Source: Ahrensia sp. (GTDB lineage Bacteria > Pseudomonadota > Alphaproteobacteria > Rhizobiales > Rhizobiaceae). Taken from it: DNA of 64,000 nt. The position numbers and the translations under genes are program-made. The notes under the pieces are model-generated. The model made no database searches. It saw only the letters and a list, made by a program, of their open reading frames with translations, and had not been told where the DNA came from. This document shows positions 50,255-59,425 of the stretch, one piece after another. Within the stretch, counting starts at the first letter, position 1; every line of letters starts with the position of its first letter. Location: the NCBI GenBank assembly GCA_002698425.1, contig NZXU01000023.1, positions 34,085-98,084 of the forward strand. The letters run 5' to 3'.

Positions 50255-51829
50255 ATGAACGAAACCGAAAACAGGTTCACGCCTCCTTCCGGAACCCCGC
50301 CGATCGTCCAGCTGAAGGGCATCGCGAAATATTTTCCCGGCGTCATCGCCAATGAAGACGTCGATCTCGAAGTCATGCCGGGCGAAATCCATGCCCTGCT
50401 CGGCGAGAACGGCGCTGGCAAGTCGACGCTTATGAATATCCTCACGGGCATCTACCAGGCGGATAAGGGCGAGATCATCATCGACGGCTACGATCGCGAA
50501 TTCGCGACGCCTCTGCAGGCCATCGCCGCCGGGATTGGCATGGTCCACCAGCATTTCAAGCTGGTGCAGGCCTTCACCGTCGCCGAAAACATTCATCTTG
50601 GCTGGGACCAGACACCGAAGCGCGCCTCCCGACAGGTGCTGGAGGCGCGGACCGCCGAACTGGCGAAGAAATTCAATCTCGAGACGCGCCCTGGCGCGAC
50701 GGTCAGCGACCTGTCGACTGGCGAACAGCAGCGCGTGGAAATCCTGCGCGTGCTGGCGAGACAGGCCCGGCTCCTGATCCTCGACGAACCGACGGCGGTT
50801 TTGACGCCGGCCGAGGCGCGCGAATTGTTCCGCGCCCTGCGCGAGTTCGTCTCCGGCGGCAACGCGGTGATCTTCATCAGCCACAAGCTCGACGAGGTGA
50901 TGGAGATCTCCGACCGGATCTCGATCCTGCGCGGCGGCCGCAAGATCGCAACCAAGGAGACGAGCGAGTGCAACCCGCACATGCTCGCCAATCTCATGGT
51001 CGGCCGGGAAATCGTGCTGGCCGACATGCGGGGTCGGGGCCCGGATGCGGCGCCCGTTTCCGAAAAGCCGATCCTCGTGCTGGACAAGGTGTCCGCAGCG
51101 GACGAGACCGGCGCTTCCGCGCTGGAAGATATCAGCCTCCAGGTCCATGCCGGCGAGATCCTCGGCATCGCCGGGGTCGCGGGCAACGGCCAGCGCGAAC
51201 TGAGCCAGGTGTTGACCGGCGTGCGCCCGGTCACCTCCGGCCAGGTTTTCGTCGACGGCAAGCCGATGAAGGGCGCCAACGCGGCGGCCTTTGCCGCCTT
51301 TGGCATCGGCCATATTCCCGAAGACCGGCTGCATAGCGGGCTGGCGCCCGCGCTCTCCATCACGACCAATGCGGTCATGCGCGAATATGGCAAGCCGCCG
51401 GTGTCGTCCGGCGGCGTCTACAATCCGCGCAGCGCGTTGACGCTGGCGAAGGACATCGCCGCGGCCGCCGATGTCGCGATCCCAGATTTCGGCATGCCGG
51501 TCCGCAATTTGTCGGGCGGCAACCAGCAGCGCCTCGTTGCTCGCCGTGAAATGCGCATCGCCGACAGGGTTCTCGTCGCCGCCTATCCGAGCCGGGGACT
51601 GGATGTCGGCGCCATCAACACGATGCTGCGCTACATTGTCGAACTGCGCGACGCCGGCGCCGGCATCATCCTGATTTCCGAGGAACTGGAGGAGCTTCTC
51701 AACCTCTCCGACCGCATCGCGGTCCTTTATGAAGGCAAGGTGATGGGCGTCGTCGAAAACGACAATCTCGATATCGAGGAAATCGGACTGCTGATGGGCG
51801 GCCGCACCAAGGCGAAGGAGGCCGCGTGA
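50255..51829 (+). CDS. ABC transporter ATP-binding protein with two ATPase domains (nucleoside importer)
   Basis: Protein of 524 residues with two nucleotide-binding domains, the arrangement of ribose/nucleoside importers (RbsA, NupA). Domain 1 (about 15-250) has GENGAGKST, LSTGEQQRVEILR and LLILDEPTAVLTP. Domain 2 (about 270-500) has a degenerate Walker A (GVAGNGQRE) and LSGGNQQRLVARREM, as usual in this family. The ATG follows CCCTCCCG without a strong ribosome site, 88 bp after the BMP gene. Its stop overlaps the next start. Confidence 0.93.
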   Translation: MNETENRFTPPSGTPPIVQLKGIAKYFPGVIANEDVDLEVMPGEIHALLGENGAGKSTLMNILTGIYQADKGEIIIDGYDREFATPLQAIAAGIGMVHQHFKLVQAFTVAENIHLGWDQTPKRASRQVLEARTAELAKKFNLETRPGATVSDLSTGEQQRVEILRVLARQARLLILDEPTAVLTPAEARELFRALREFVSGGNAVIFISHKLDEVMEISDRISILRGGRKIATKETSECNPHMLANLMVGREIVLADMRGRGPDAAPVSEKPILVLDKVSAADETGASALEDISLQVHAGEILGIAGVAGNGQRELSQVLTGVRPVTSGQVFVDGKPMKGANAAAFAAFGIGHIPEDRLHSGLAPALSITTNAVMREYGKPPVSSGGVYNPRSALTLAKDIAAAADVAIPDFGMPVRNLSGGNQQRLVARREMRIADRVLVAAYPSRGLDVGAINTMLRYIVELRDAGAGIILISEELEELLNLSDRIAVLYEGKVMGVVENDNLDIEEIGLLMGGRTKAKEAA

Positions 51830-52878
51830 TGTTCGGCTCCCTCCGCTTGCAGCGCCTGCCGTCCGCACATCCTGGCATCGCCCTGGCGGCGCGCGCGGCG
51901 GCGATCTTCATCGCGCTTTTCGTCGCCGGCATCGCCATTGCGGTCGCCGGCATGAACCCGATCGAGCTCGGTGGCCGCGTCATCAGCGCGTCTTTCGGCT
52001 CCGCCTTCGGCATGGAGGATCTCGGCGTCCTCGTCATCCCGCTCATCCTGACTGGCCTCGCGGTCGCGGTCGGCCAGCAGATCGGTGCGTGGAACATCGG
52101 CGCGGAAGGCCAGTTCTACGCCGGCGCCTTCGCCGCCTCCGCGGTCGGCCTGTTCGTGCCGGGCCCGCAATGGATGATCCTGATACTGATGTTCATCGCC
52201 GGCACTGTGGGCGGCGCGGTCTGGATCCTGGTGCCGACGCTGGCGCGCGCCTATGCGAATGTCAACGAGCTGATCACCACGCTGCTGCTGAACTTCGTCG
52301 CCACCTTGCTCGTTTATTACGTCTCGACCGGCCCGTGGCGCGATCGGTCCGGCATGGCGAATTCGGCCACGCCGCCGCTCTCCGCCGATGTCCCGTATTT
52401 CTGGGGGATCGTCCATTGGGGCTTCCCGATCGCCATCGGTCTGGCCGTGGTGGTCGCGCTCGCCCTGTCGTTCTCGAAATGGGGCTATGAGGTTCGTCTT
52501 GTCGGCTCCAACCCGTCCGCGGCGAAATATGCCGGCATCCCGGTGCGCAAGCATCTGATCACGGTCATGCTGCTGTCCGGCGCCATCGCCGGGCTGGCGG
52601 GCATGCTGGAGATCGCCGGCACGGTGCATCGCCTGCAGGGCGGTATCTCCAACAATTTCGGCTATCTCGGCATCATGGTCGCTGTGCTGGCGCGCGGCTC
52701 GCCGCTCGGCGTCATCTTCTCCGGCGCGCTGATGGCCTTCATTCTCAATTCCGGCATCATCTTGCAGACACAGGGCCTGACGACCTCCGTCGTCCTGGCG
52801 ATCACCGGTTTCATCCTGTTCCTGACCGCGATCGGCGATGAATTGTCCTACTACCGCATAACGCGCGAAAAAGCGTGA
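51829..52878 (+). CDS. nucleoside ABC transporter permease 1
   Basis: Membrane subunit of 349 residues, about eight to ten hydrophobic segments, of the BPD_transp_2 type. Family features GQQIGAWNIGAEGQFYAGAFAAS and NELITTLLLNFVATLL are present. ATG at 51829 overlaps the ATPase stop (TGATG); a GTG one codon before is an alternative. It forms the channel together with the next gene. Confidence 0.92.
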   Translation: MFGSLRLQRLPSAHPGIALAARAAAIFIALFVAGIAIAVAGMNPIELGGRVISASFGSAFGMEDLGVLVIPLILTGLAVAVGQQIGAWNIGAEGQFYAGAFAASAVGLFVPGPQWMILILMFIAGTVGGAVWILVPTLARAYANVNELITTLLLNFVATLLVYYVSTGPWRDRSGMANSATPPLSADVPYFWGIVHWGFPIAIGLAVVVALALSFSKWGYEVRLVGSNPSAAKYAGIPVRKHLITVMLLSGAIAGLAGMLEIAGTVHRLQGGISNNFGYLGIMVAVLARGSPLGVIFSGALMAFILNSGIILQTQGLTTSVVLAITGFILFLTAIGDELSYYRITREKA

Positions 52879-52891
52879 GGAAGCTTGAGCC

Positions 52892-53827
52892 ATGGATATT
52901 CTGACGGGGCTTCTGACAACCGCATTCCTGGCCGGCGGCGTGCTTGCGCTGGCGGCGCTCGGCGAGGTGCTTGCCGAACGGGTGGGCGTGGTCAATCTCG
53001 GCGTCGAGGGCCTGATGGCGATGGGCGCGATCACCGGCATCGCCACCGTCACCTCGGTGCCGTCGCCCATGCTGGGCTTCCTCGCGGCGCTGGTCGTCGG
53101 CGCGCTGTTCGGCATGCTCTTTGCGTCGGCGACGGTCCTCCTGCGCGCAAACCAGGTCCTGTGCGGCCTGGCGCTGACCTTGATGGGCACCGGGCTCGCA
53201 TCGACCATCGGCCGCAATTATTCCGGCATGCCCGCGCCGGTGACGTTCGAGCCGGTGCAAATTCCGCTGCTGAGCCAGATCCCGGTGCTCGGGCCTGCCT
53301 TCTTTTCGCAGAACATCCTCGTCTATCTGATCTATCTCGTCCTGCCGATCTTCTTCAGCTACCTGATGTTCTCCACCCGTCACGGCCTCAACATGCGCGC
53401 CGTCGGCGAGAACCCGGCAGCCGCCGACGCCGCCGGTATTCCGGTCAATCTGATGCGGTTCTCCTATGTCACCATCGGGTCGGCGCTGGCCGCCGGCGCG
53501 GGGGCCTATCTGACGCTTGCCTTCGTGCCGTCCTGGTCCGACGGTGTCGTCGCCGGACGCGGCTGGATCGCCGTCGCGCTGGTGATCTTCGCCGGCTACC
53601 GGCCGATCATGGCGGCGCTTTCCGGATTGCTGTTCGGCCTGATTACCGCGCTCGGCTTCATCGGACAGGCGCGCGGCTGGCCGGTCGCCCCGGCGTTCCT
53701 GTCGATGCTGCCCTATCTCGGGACCGTCGCCTTCATCATCGTTCCGGTGCTTGCCTGGCAGAAGATGCGCCGGGCGATGGCGGCGCCCGCGGCGCTCGCG
53801 GTGCCGTATTTCCGGGACATGCGCTGA
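52892..53827 (+). CDS. nucleoside ABC transporter permease 2
   Basis: Membrane subunit of 311 residues with the same family signature (GEVLAERVGVVNLGVEGLMAMGAITG; GENPAAADAAGIPVNLMRF). It lies 13 bp after permease 1 and 4 bp before the 8-oxoguanine deaminase gene, so import and deamination are encoded together. Confidence 0.92.
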   Translation: MDILTGLLTTAFLAGGVLALAALGEVLAERVGVVNLGVEGLMAMGAITGIATVTSVPSPMLGFLAALVVGALFGMLFASATVLLRANQVLCGLALTLMGTGLASTIGRNYSGMPAPVTFEPVQIPLLSQIPVLGPAFFSQNILVYLIYLVLPIFFSYLMFSTRHGLNMRAVGENPAAADAAGIPVNLMRFSYVTIGSALAAGAGAYLTLAFVPSWSDGVVAGRGWIAVALVIFAGYRPIMAALSGLLFGLITALGFIGQARGWPVAPAFLSMLPYLGTVAFIIVPVLAWQKMRRAMAAPAALAVPYFRDMR

Positions 53828-53831
53828 CTTC

Positions 53832-55232
53832 ATGGCCACGCTGCTCGTCAAGAACATTGCCCATCTCGCGACCTTCGACGACGAAAGCCGCGAGATCGCC
53901 GACGGCGCCATTCTGGTGCGCGACAATGTCATCGAGGCGGTGGGCACGACCGAGGAACTGGGCGGCAGCGAGGCCGACCGGGTGCTCGACCTCGACCGTC
54001 ACGTGGTGATGCCGGGGCTCGTGAACACCCATCATCACATGTACCAGAACCTGACCCGGGTGATGGTGCAGGACGACGAGCTCTTCGTCTGGCTGAAGAC
54101 GCTCTATCCGATCTGGGGCCGGCTCGACGACGACGCGATCGGCGTTTCGGCCCGCGTCTCGATGGCTGAACTGATCATGTCGGGCTGCACCACCAGTTCG
54201 GACCACCTCTACGTCCTGCCAACCAACGCCCGGCTCGACACCACGATAGAGGCGGCGCGCGAGATCGGGTTGCGGTTCCACGCCTCGCGCGGCGCCATGT
54301 CGCGCGGCGAGAGCAAGGGCGGCCTGCCGCCCGACAATTGCGTCGAGGACGAGGAGTTCATCCTCAAGGACGCCGAAAGGCTGATCGGCGCCTATCACGA
54401 CATGAGCCGTCACTCGATGAGCCGCATCGTGCTCGCGCCTTGCTCGCCCTTCTCCGTGACGCCCGAACTGATGCGCGACGCGGCCGCGCTGGCGCGGAGC
54501 CACGAGGGCGTGCGGCTCCATTCGCACATCGCCGAGGTGTTGGACGAGGAAGTCTACTGCAACGAGATCTACGGCATGCGCTCGGTCGGTTTCGCCGAGT
54601 CCGTCGGATGGCTCGGCGACGACGTCTGGTTCGCGCATGCGATTTTCCTCAACGATGACGAGATCAAACTGTTCGCCGAGAGCGGCACCGGCGCGACCTA
54701 TTGCCCGTCGGCGCATATGCGCTGCGGCCTCGGCATCATGCGGGTCCGCGAAATGCTGGACGCTGGCGTCAATGTCGGCCTCGGCGTCGACGGCTCCGCG
54801 TCCAACGATACGTCCAACATGTTCCTCGAGGCCCGGCTCGGCCAGTTGCTCCAGCGCGTCGCGCCCGCGCGCTATCTGTCGGAGACACCCGGCGGGCGCG
54901 GTGGCTTCGGCGGCACGCCGACCGCACTGTCGGCACGCGAGACGCTGTCGATGGCGACGCGCGGTGGCGCGAAGCTGCTCGGCCGCGACGACATCGGCAG
55001 TCTCGCGCCGGGCATGAGCGCGGATTTCATCGCCATGGACATGCATCAGCTCGGTCTGTCCGGCGCCGAACGCGATCCGCTCGCCGCCCTGATCATGTGC
55101 GGACCGTTCAAGGTCGATCACTCCTTCATCAACGGCGTCCAGGTGATCGCCGATGGAGCCTTCACGTCCTTCGACGTCGAGGCGGCGCTCGCCGATCACC
55201 GGGCAACCATGAAGCGCATCCACGATGCCTGA
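53832..55232 (+). CDS. 8-oxoguanine deaminase-type amidohydrolase
   Basis: Metal-dependent deaminase of 466 residues. The first metal motif PGLVNTHHHMYQNLTR is typical of 8-oxoguanine and isocytosine deaminases of the Pa0142 type; further motifs are RLHSHIAEVLDEE, VWFAHAIFLNDDE, YCPSAHMRCGLG and GVDGSASNDTSNM. It would convert 8-oxoguanine to urate with release of ammonia, or act on a related oxopurine. It directly follows the nucleoside permease. A longer upstream start lies inside that gene and was rejected. Confidence 0.9.
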   Translation: MATLLVKNIAHLATFDDESREIADGAILVRDNVIEAVGTTEELGGSEADRVLDLDRHVVMPGLVNTHHHMYQNLTRVMVQDDELFVWLKTLYPIWGRLDDDAIGVSARVSMAELIMSGCTTSSDHLYVLPTNARLDTTIEAAREIGLRFHASRGAMSRGESKGGLPPDNCVEDEEFILKDAERLIGAYHDMSRHSMSRIVLAPCSPFSVTPELMRDAAALARSHEGVRLHSHIAEVLDEEVYCNEIYGMRSVGFAESVGWLGDDVWFAHAIFLNDDEIKLFAESGTGATYCPSAHMRCGLGIMRVREMLDAGVNVGLGVDGSASNDTSNMFLEARLGQLLQRVAPARYLSETPGGRGGFGGTPTALSARETLSMATRGGAKLLGRDDIGSLAPGMSADFIAMDMHQLGLSGAERDPLAALIMCGPFKVDHSFINGVQVIADGAFTSFDVEAALADHRATMKRIHDA

Positions 55233-55259
55233 GAACCGAAACCGCGAGAGGTGGAAACC

Positions 55260-56114
55260 ATGAGCAAGACTGTTGAAAAGGCCGCACTCGACAACTGGTA
55301 TTGCCTCGGCTCGGTGGCCGACATGCCGCTGGGCGATGCCGGAACACGCCTGCTGGGATCGGATCTGGTCATCACCAAGTCGGGCGCCGACACGGTGTCT
55401 GTGCGGTTGAAGGACGGCGGCGCGGTGAAGTCGAAGATCCGCTTTCATTATCTCTGGGCGACGCTCGGCGAGCCGGAGCGTGACGTGGTGCCGATCCCGG
55501 AGGCCGACGAGACCGACCGCCGCTTCGTCGCCTGCGGTTCCGTGGTCGTGAAGGCGTCCGGCCTGCGCATTGTCGAGAACTTCCTCGACATGGCGCATTT
55601 CCCCTTCGTCCATACCGATATCCTCGGTTCCGAGCCGCATACCGAGGTGGAGCATTACGACTGCGAGATCCGCCGCGATGTCGACGAAGTGTGGGCGACC
55701 AACTGCAAGTTCCTCCAGCCCAAGGCCGCCTTGTCGGCGGAAGGGGCGATCGTGACGGACTACATGTATCGCGTCGCGACGCCCTTCGTGACGGTCCTCT
55801 ACAAGACCTGCCCGAACGCCGAGGACCGCTGGGACGTGATCTGCCTTTTCGTCCAGCCGATGGACGAGGATCTGTGCCGGGCCCATCCGCTGATGCTGCT
55901 GATCGACGACGTGACGCCTCTCCAGGATCTGATCGCCTTCCAGCTCGACATTTTCCTGCAGGATCGGATCATCCTCGAAAACCAGCGGCCGCGTCTTCTG
56001 CCGCTCGAGCCGCGCGCGGAGATACCCACCCGCGCCGACGCCTCCTCCATCGCCTACCGGCGCTGGCTGAAGGAAAAAGGTCTGGTCTACGGTACGACGC
56101 TGACCGCGGCCTAG
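55260..56114 (+). CDS. Rieske-less oxygenase catalytic protein (NdmC-like) 2
   Basis: Protein of 284 residues, paralogous to the product of 39104-39973. The catalytic iron site is N107, D110, H113, H118 in ENFLDMAHFPFVH and D235 in FLQDRIILENQ. No CxH/CxxH Rieske ligands exist; after LLGSDLVITK the chain goes to FHYLWATLGEPE. The two paralogs share nearly identical active-site and C-terminal segments (PLEPRAEIPTRAD, AYRRWLKEKGL). It lies between 8-oxoguanine deaminase and guanine deaminase, so its substrate is probably a purine. A GTG at 55251 would add three residues. It must obtain electrons from another Rieske protein, most simply that of 47586. Confidence 0.86.
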   Translation: MSKTVEKAALDNWYCLGSVADMPLGDAGTRLLGSDLVITKSGADTVSVRLKDGGAVKSKIRFHYLWATLGEPERDVVPIPEADETDRRFVACGSVVVKASGLRIVENFLDMAHFPFVHTDILGSEPHTEVEHYDCEIRRDVDEVWATNCKFLQPKAALSAEGAIVTDYMYRVATPFVTVLYKTCPNAEDRWDVICLFVQPMDEDLCRAHPLMLLIDDVTPLQDLIAFQLDIFLQDRIILENQRPRLLPLEPRAEIPTRADASSIAYRRWLKEKGLVYGTTLTAA

Positions 56115-56117
56115 CTG

Positions 56118-57497
56118 ATGATGCAGTCTGCCCGGGGCAAACTCGTTCGTGCGAGCGGCTTCCACGCGCCGGTATGCGGCGAGGTCGAATGCCTGATCGA
56201 CGTGCTGATCGCGGTTGGCGCGGACGGCGTGATTACCGATCTCGTCCGCCCGGATGAAAGCCGCTATGGCGACATGCTGGCCGCGGCGAAGGCCGGCGGA
56301 ACGCTCGTCGAGATGCCGGAAGGCACTTGGCTATTGCCCGGCTTCGTCGACCTGCACATCCACGCGCCGCAATATCCGCAACTCGGCAATGCGCTCGACG
56401 TGCCGCTCGAAGTCTGGCTGCAGAAATACACTTTCCCGATCGAGGCGCGCTACGCAGACATCGCGTTTGCCCGTCGCGCCTATGCGATGCTGGTCGACGA
56501 TCTTCTGGCCTGCGGCACGACGACCGCCGTATATTACGGCACCATCCATGACGAGGCGAACCGGCTGCTCGCGGATATATGTGTGGCGAAAGGCCAGCGC
56601 GCGCTGATCGGCAAGGTCGCGATGGACAATGCCGACGAGTGCCCGGACTATTACCGCGACGAAAGCGTCGCGGATGCGGTCGCCGGGACCCTCGGCCTGA
56701 TCGAGCATATCCGCAATCATCCCGACAATGGCGAGAACCGGGTGCTGCCCGTCGTCACGCCGCGTTTCATCCCGTCCTGTACTGACGATCTACTGACCGA
56801 ACTGGGCGCCATCGCGGGGGCGCATGATTGCCATGTGCAGACCCATTGCTCCGAAAGCGACTGGGAGCATGGTTATGTGAAGGCGCGCCATGGCGTCAGC
56901 GACACCGAGAGCCTTGACCGTTTCGGGCTCCTGCGCCGGGGCAGCGTGCTTGGCCACGCCAATTTCATTTCCGCGTCCGATATGGAGAAAATCCGGATAC
57001 GCGAGGCGGCGGTCGCCCATTGCCCGCTCTCCAACGCCTATTTCGCCGGTGCCGTCTTTCCGCTGAAGACGGCGCTCGAAAAGGGCGTCCATGTCGGGCT
57101 GGGGACCGATATTTCCGGCGGCCCGGCCGGAAACATGCTCGAAAGCGCACGCAGCGCGATCATGGCCTCGCGCATGCTGGAATCGGGAACGGACCCGGAT
57201 CTCGCGCCGCCGGAACGGTCCAGCCGCGGCGATGTCCGCATCGATTTCCGTACGGCTTTTTACCTGGCGACCGCCGGCGGCGGCGCGGCGCTTGGTCTCC
57301 CTGTCGGACGGTTCGCGCCGGGCTGTCATTTCGACGCCGTGCTGATCGACTCTAACGCACCGCTCGGCTCGATCCGGCTTTGGCCGGAACTGCACCAGGG
57401 CGACGAGATCCTGCAGAAAATCATCTACACGGCGAGCCGGCCCAATATCGCGCGGGTGTGGGTCGGCGGCACAGAAACCGCGGCCGAGGCGGCCTGA
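56118..57497 (+). CDS. guaD: guanine deaminase
   Basis: Amidohydrolase of 459 residues. The guanine deaminase signature PGFVDLHIHAPQYPQLGNALDVPLEVWL is intact, with QTHCSESDWEH, VLGHANFISASD, CPLSNAYFAGAVFPL and GLGTDISGGPAGNM. It converts guanine to xanthine. It begins 3 bp after the stop of the Rieske-less protein and is followed 14 bp later by an adenosine/adenine deaminase gene. Confidence 0.93.
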   Translation: MMQSARGKLVRASGFHAPVCGEVECLIDVLIAVGADGVITDLVRPDESRYGDMLAAAKAGGTLVEMPEGTWLLPGFVDLHIHAPQYPQLGNALDVPLEVWLQKYTFPIEARYADIAFARRAYAMLVDDLLACGTTTAVYYGTIHDEANRLLADICVAKGQRALIGKVAMDNADECPDYYRDESVADAVAGTLGLIEHIRNHPDNGENRVLPVVTPRFIPSCTDDLLTELGAIAGAHDCHVQTHCSESDWEHGYVKARHGVSDTESLDRFGLLRRGSVLGHANFISASDMEKIRIREAAVAHCPLSNAYFAGAVFPLKTALEKGVHVGLGTDISGGPAGNMLESARSAIMASRMLESGTDPDLAPPERSSRGDVRIDFRTAFYLATAGGGAALGLPVGRFAPGCHFDAVLIDSNAPLGSIRLWPELHQGDEILQKIIYTASRPNIARVWVGGTETAAEAA

Positions 57498-57511
57498 AGA
57501 GGAGACGGACG

Positions 57512-58537
57512 ATGGAAACCGGCGAACTGATCCGAAAACTGCCGAAGGCCGAAATCCATATTCATCTGGAGGGCGCGATCCTGCCCGGGACAGCGCTGGA
57601 ACTGGCAAAGAAGAACGGCGTCTCGCTGCCGGATTGCGAGAAGGTCGAAGACCTCTATTCCTATGCCAATCTGATGGAGTTCCTCGCCGTCTACGGCGCC
57701 ATCGCCGACAGCATCGTCACCGTCGACGACTTTCGCCGCATCACCTATGAGATGCTGGACTCGGCGGCGCGAAACGGCTGCCGCTACATGGAGTTCTTCA
57801 TCAGCCCGCATGCCCATGCCGGCGTGCCGTTTGCCCGCCAGTTCGACGGCATCCGCAAGGGGATGGCCGACGCGGAAACCGATTTCGGCATCGTCTCGCG
57901 CATCATCCCCGGCATGAACCGGGAGCTGGGACCGGCTGCTGGCGAGGAGTATCTCGACGAGATCCTCGCCAATCGCGGCGACGACCTGATCGGCCTCGGC
58001 CTCGACTACAACGAGGCGCCTTATCCGCCGGAACCGTTCGCCGACGTGTTCGCGCGCGCAGCAAAAAACGGCTTGCGGCTGACCGCCCATGCCGGCGAGT
58101 CCGGCCCCGCGGAATTCATCGCCGGCTCGCTCGACGCGCTGAAGGTCGAGCGGATCGACCACGGCTATAATATCGTCAACGACCCCGCGCTGGTCGCCCG
58201 CTGCCGCGACGAGGGGATCGCCTTCACCTGCTGTCCGTCGACCACGAAATATACGACCAACTGGCGCGATCTCGCCGCGCCGGACCACCCGATCCGCCGC
58301 ATGAAGGACGCGGGGCTAGCCGTCACGATCAACTCCGACGATCCGCCGATGTTCACGACGGATCTGGGGCTTGAGTTCGAGCTTGCGCACACGGATCTCG
58401 GCTTCTCGCTTGCCGACATCAAGGCCGCCATCGTGACCAGCCTGGAAGCGTCATGGCTGGATGAGGCGACCAAGCGGCAATGGATCGGAGAATGGACGCA
58501 GGAGATCGACGAGGCGCTAACAGCCCACGAGGCTTGA
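57512..58537 (+). CDS. add: adenosine/adenine deaminase (ADA family)
   Basis: Zinc deaminase of 341 residues. Motifs: KAEIHIHLEGAI (first zinc site), TAHAGESG, ERIDHGYNIV, and NSDDPPMF. The family includes both adenosine deaminases and adenine deaminases; the sequence alone does not decide. It is the last gene of the importer operon, converging with the IclR gene across 15 bp. Together with Ade it gives two adenine/adenosine deaminating enzymes. Confidence 0.9.
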   Translation: METGELIRKLPKAEIHIHLEGAILPGTALELAKKNGVSLPDCEKVEDLYSYANLMEFLAVYGAIADSIVTVDDFRRITYEMLDSAARNGCRYMEFFISPHAHAGVPFARQFDGIRKGMADAETDFGIVSRIIPGMNRELGPAAGEEYLDEILANRGDDLIGLGLDYNEAPYPPEPFADVFARAAKNGLRLTAHAGESGPAEFIAGSLDALKVERIDHGYNIVNDPALVARCRDEGIAFTCCPSTTKYTTNWRDLAAPDHPIRRMKDAGLAVTINSDDPPMFTTDLGLEFELAHTDLGFSLADIKAAIVTSLEASWLDEATKRQWIGEWTQEIDEALTAHEA

Positions 58538-58552
58538 GCGCCTCGTCGCGGC

Positions 58553-59317
58553 TCAATTCAATACGCGGCGCAACCCGTCCTGCACCTTGAGCAGGGCCGG
58601 CAGGTAGAGGCGCACGATTTCATCCGCGTCCTGCTGGACCGCCGCGACGCCCGTATTCAGGGCCGCGACCGTCTGCCCACGCGAATTGATCACCGGCACG
58701 GCGAGTGAGCGCAGGCCGAGTTCGACTTCCTGGTCGACGGCCGCGTGGCCCGCTGCCCGGGCCTCGGCGATGGCGGCCATGATCTCGTCCGGGTCGGTCA
58801 GCGAATGCGGCGTGCGCGGGGTCAGGTCGGAGGATTCGACCACGCTGCGCGCCTCGTCTTCGGGCAAGGCGGCGAGCAGCACGCGCCCCATCGAGGTGCA
58901 ATGGGCCGGCAGCCGCGATCCCGGCATCAGCCCGATCGACATGACCCGGCGCTGGGCTGCGCGCGCAACATAGACGATCTCGGTTTCGTCGAGGATCGAG
59001 ACCGAGACCGATTGGCCGATCTGCTCGGACAGATGGTCGAGCCAGGGCTGCACGATCTGCGGCAGGGGCAGGGCGGCCAGCGCGCCCATGCCGAGCCGCA
59101 GCACCCGCGGCGTCAGGCTGAAGAACTTTCCGTCATAATCCGCATAGCCGAATTCATGCAGCGTCAGCAGGCATCGGCGTGCCGTGGCGCGATCGAGGCC
59201 CGTGGCATCCGCCACCTCGGCTATGGCGAGGCGCGGCCGCTCGGCGCCAAAACACTCCAGAACGCGAAGTCCCTTGCCGAGCGAGGCGATGATATCCGTC
59301 TTGTTCAACATCCGCAC
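58553..59317 (-). CDS. pcaR: IclR-family regulator, PcaR/PobR type
   Basis: Regulator of 254 residues: N-terminal winged helix (RLAIAEVADATGLDRATARRCLLTLHEFGYAD) and C-terminal effector domain (LSEQIGQSVSVSILDETEIVYVARA). It is divergent from pcaI, the usual position of a PcaR-type activator that responds to 3-oxoadipate. A start at 59311 would remove two residues. The assignment to the PcaR branch is from context and general resemblance. Confidence 0.87.
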   Translation of the reverse strand: MRMLNKTDIIASLGKGLRVLECFGAERPRLAIAEVADATGLDRATARRCLLTLHEFGYADYDGKFFSLTPRVLRLGMGALAALPLPQIVQPWLDHLSEQIGQSVSVSILDETEIVYVARAAQRRVMSIGLMPGSRLPAHCTSMGRVLLAALPEDEARSVVESSDLTPRTPHSLTDPDEIMAAIAEARAAGHAAVDQEVELGLRSLAVPVINSRGQTVAALNTGVAAVQQDADEIVRLYLPALLKVQDGLRRVLN

Positions 59318-59330
59318 AGGATTTCACGAG

Positions 59331-59342
59331 ATTTGAACAAAT
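59331..59342. promoter_or_regulatory. ATTTG-AA-CAAAT palindrome in the pcaR-pcaI gap
   Basis: A perfect 12-bp palindrome midway in the 108-bp divergent region. It is the only clear inverted repeat there and could be the IclR regulator's site. Confidence 0.35.
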
Positions 59343-59425
59343 ATCAAGATGCGCACAAAAGCCGTTGCCTTCACGAGCGGCGGGGTGGAAGAGACGAAGC
59401 TCATTATCCTCGGGAGGAGGCCTCG

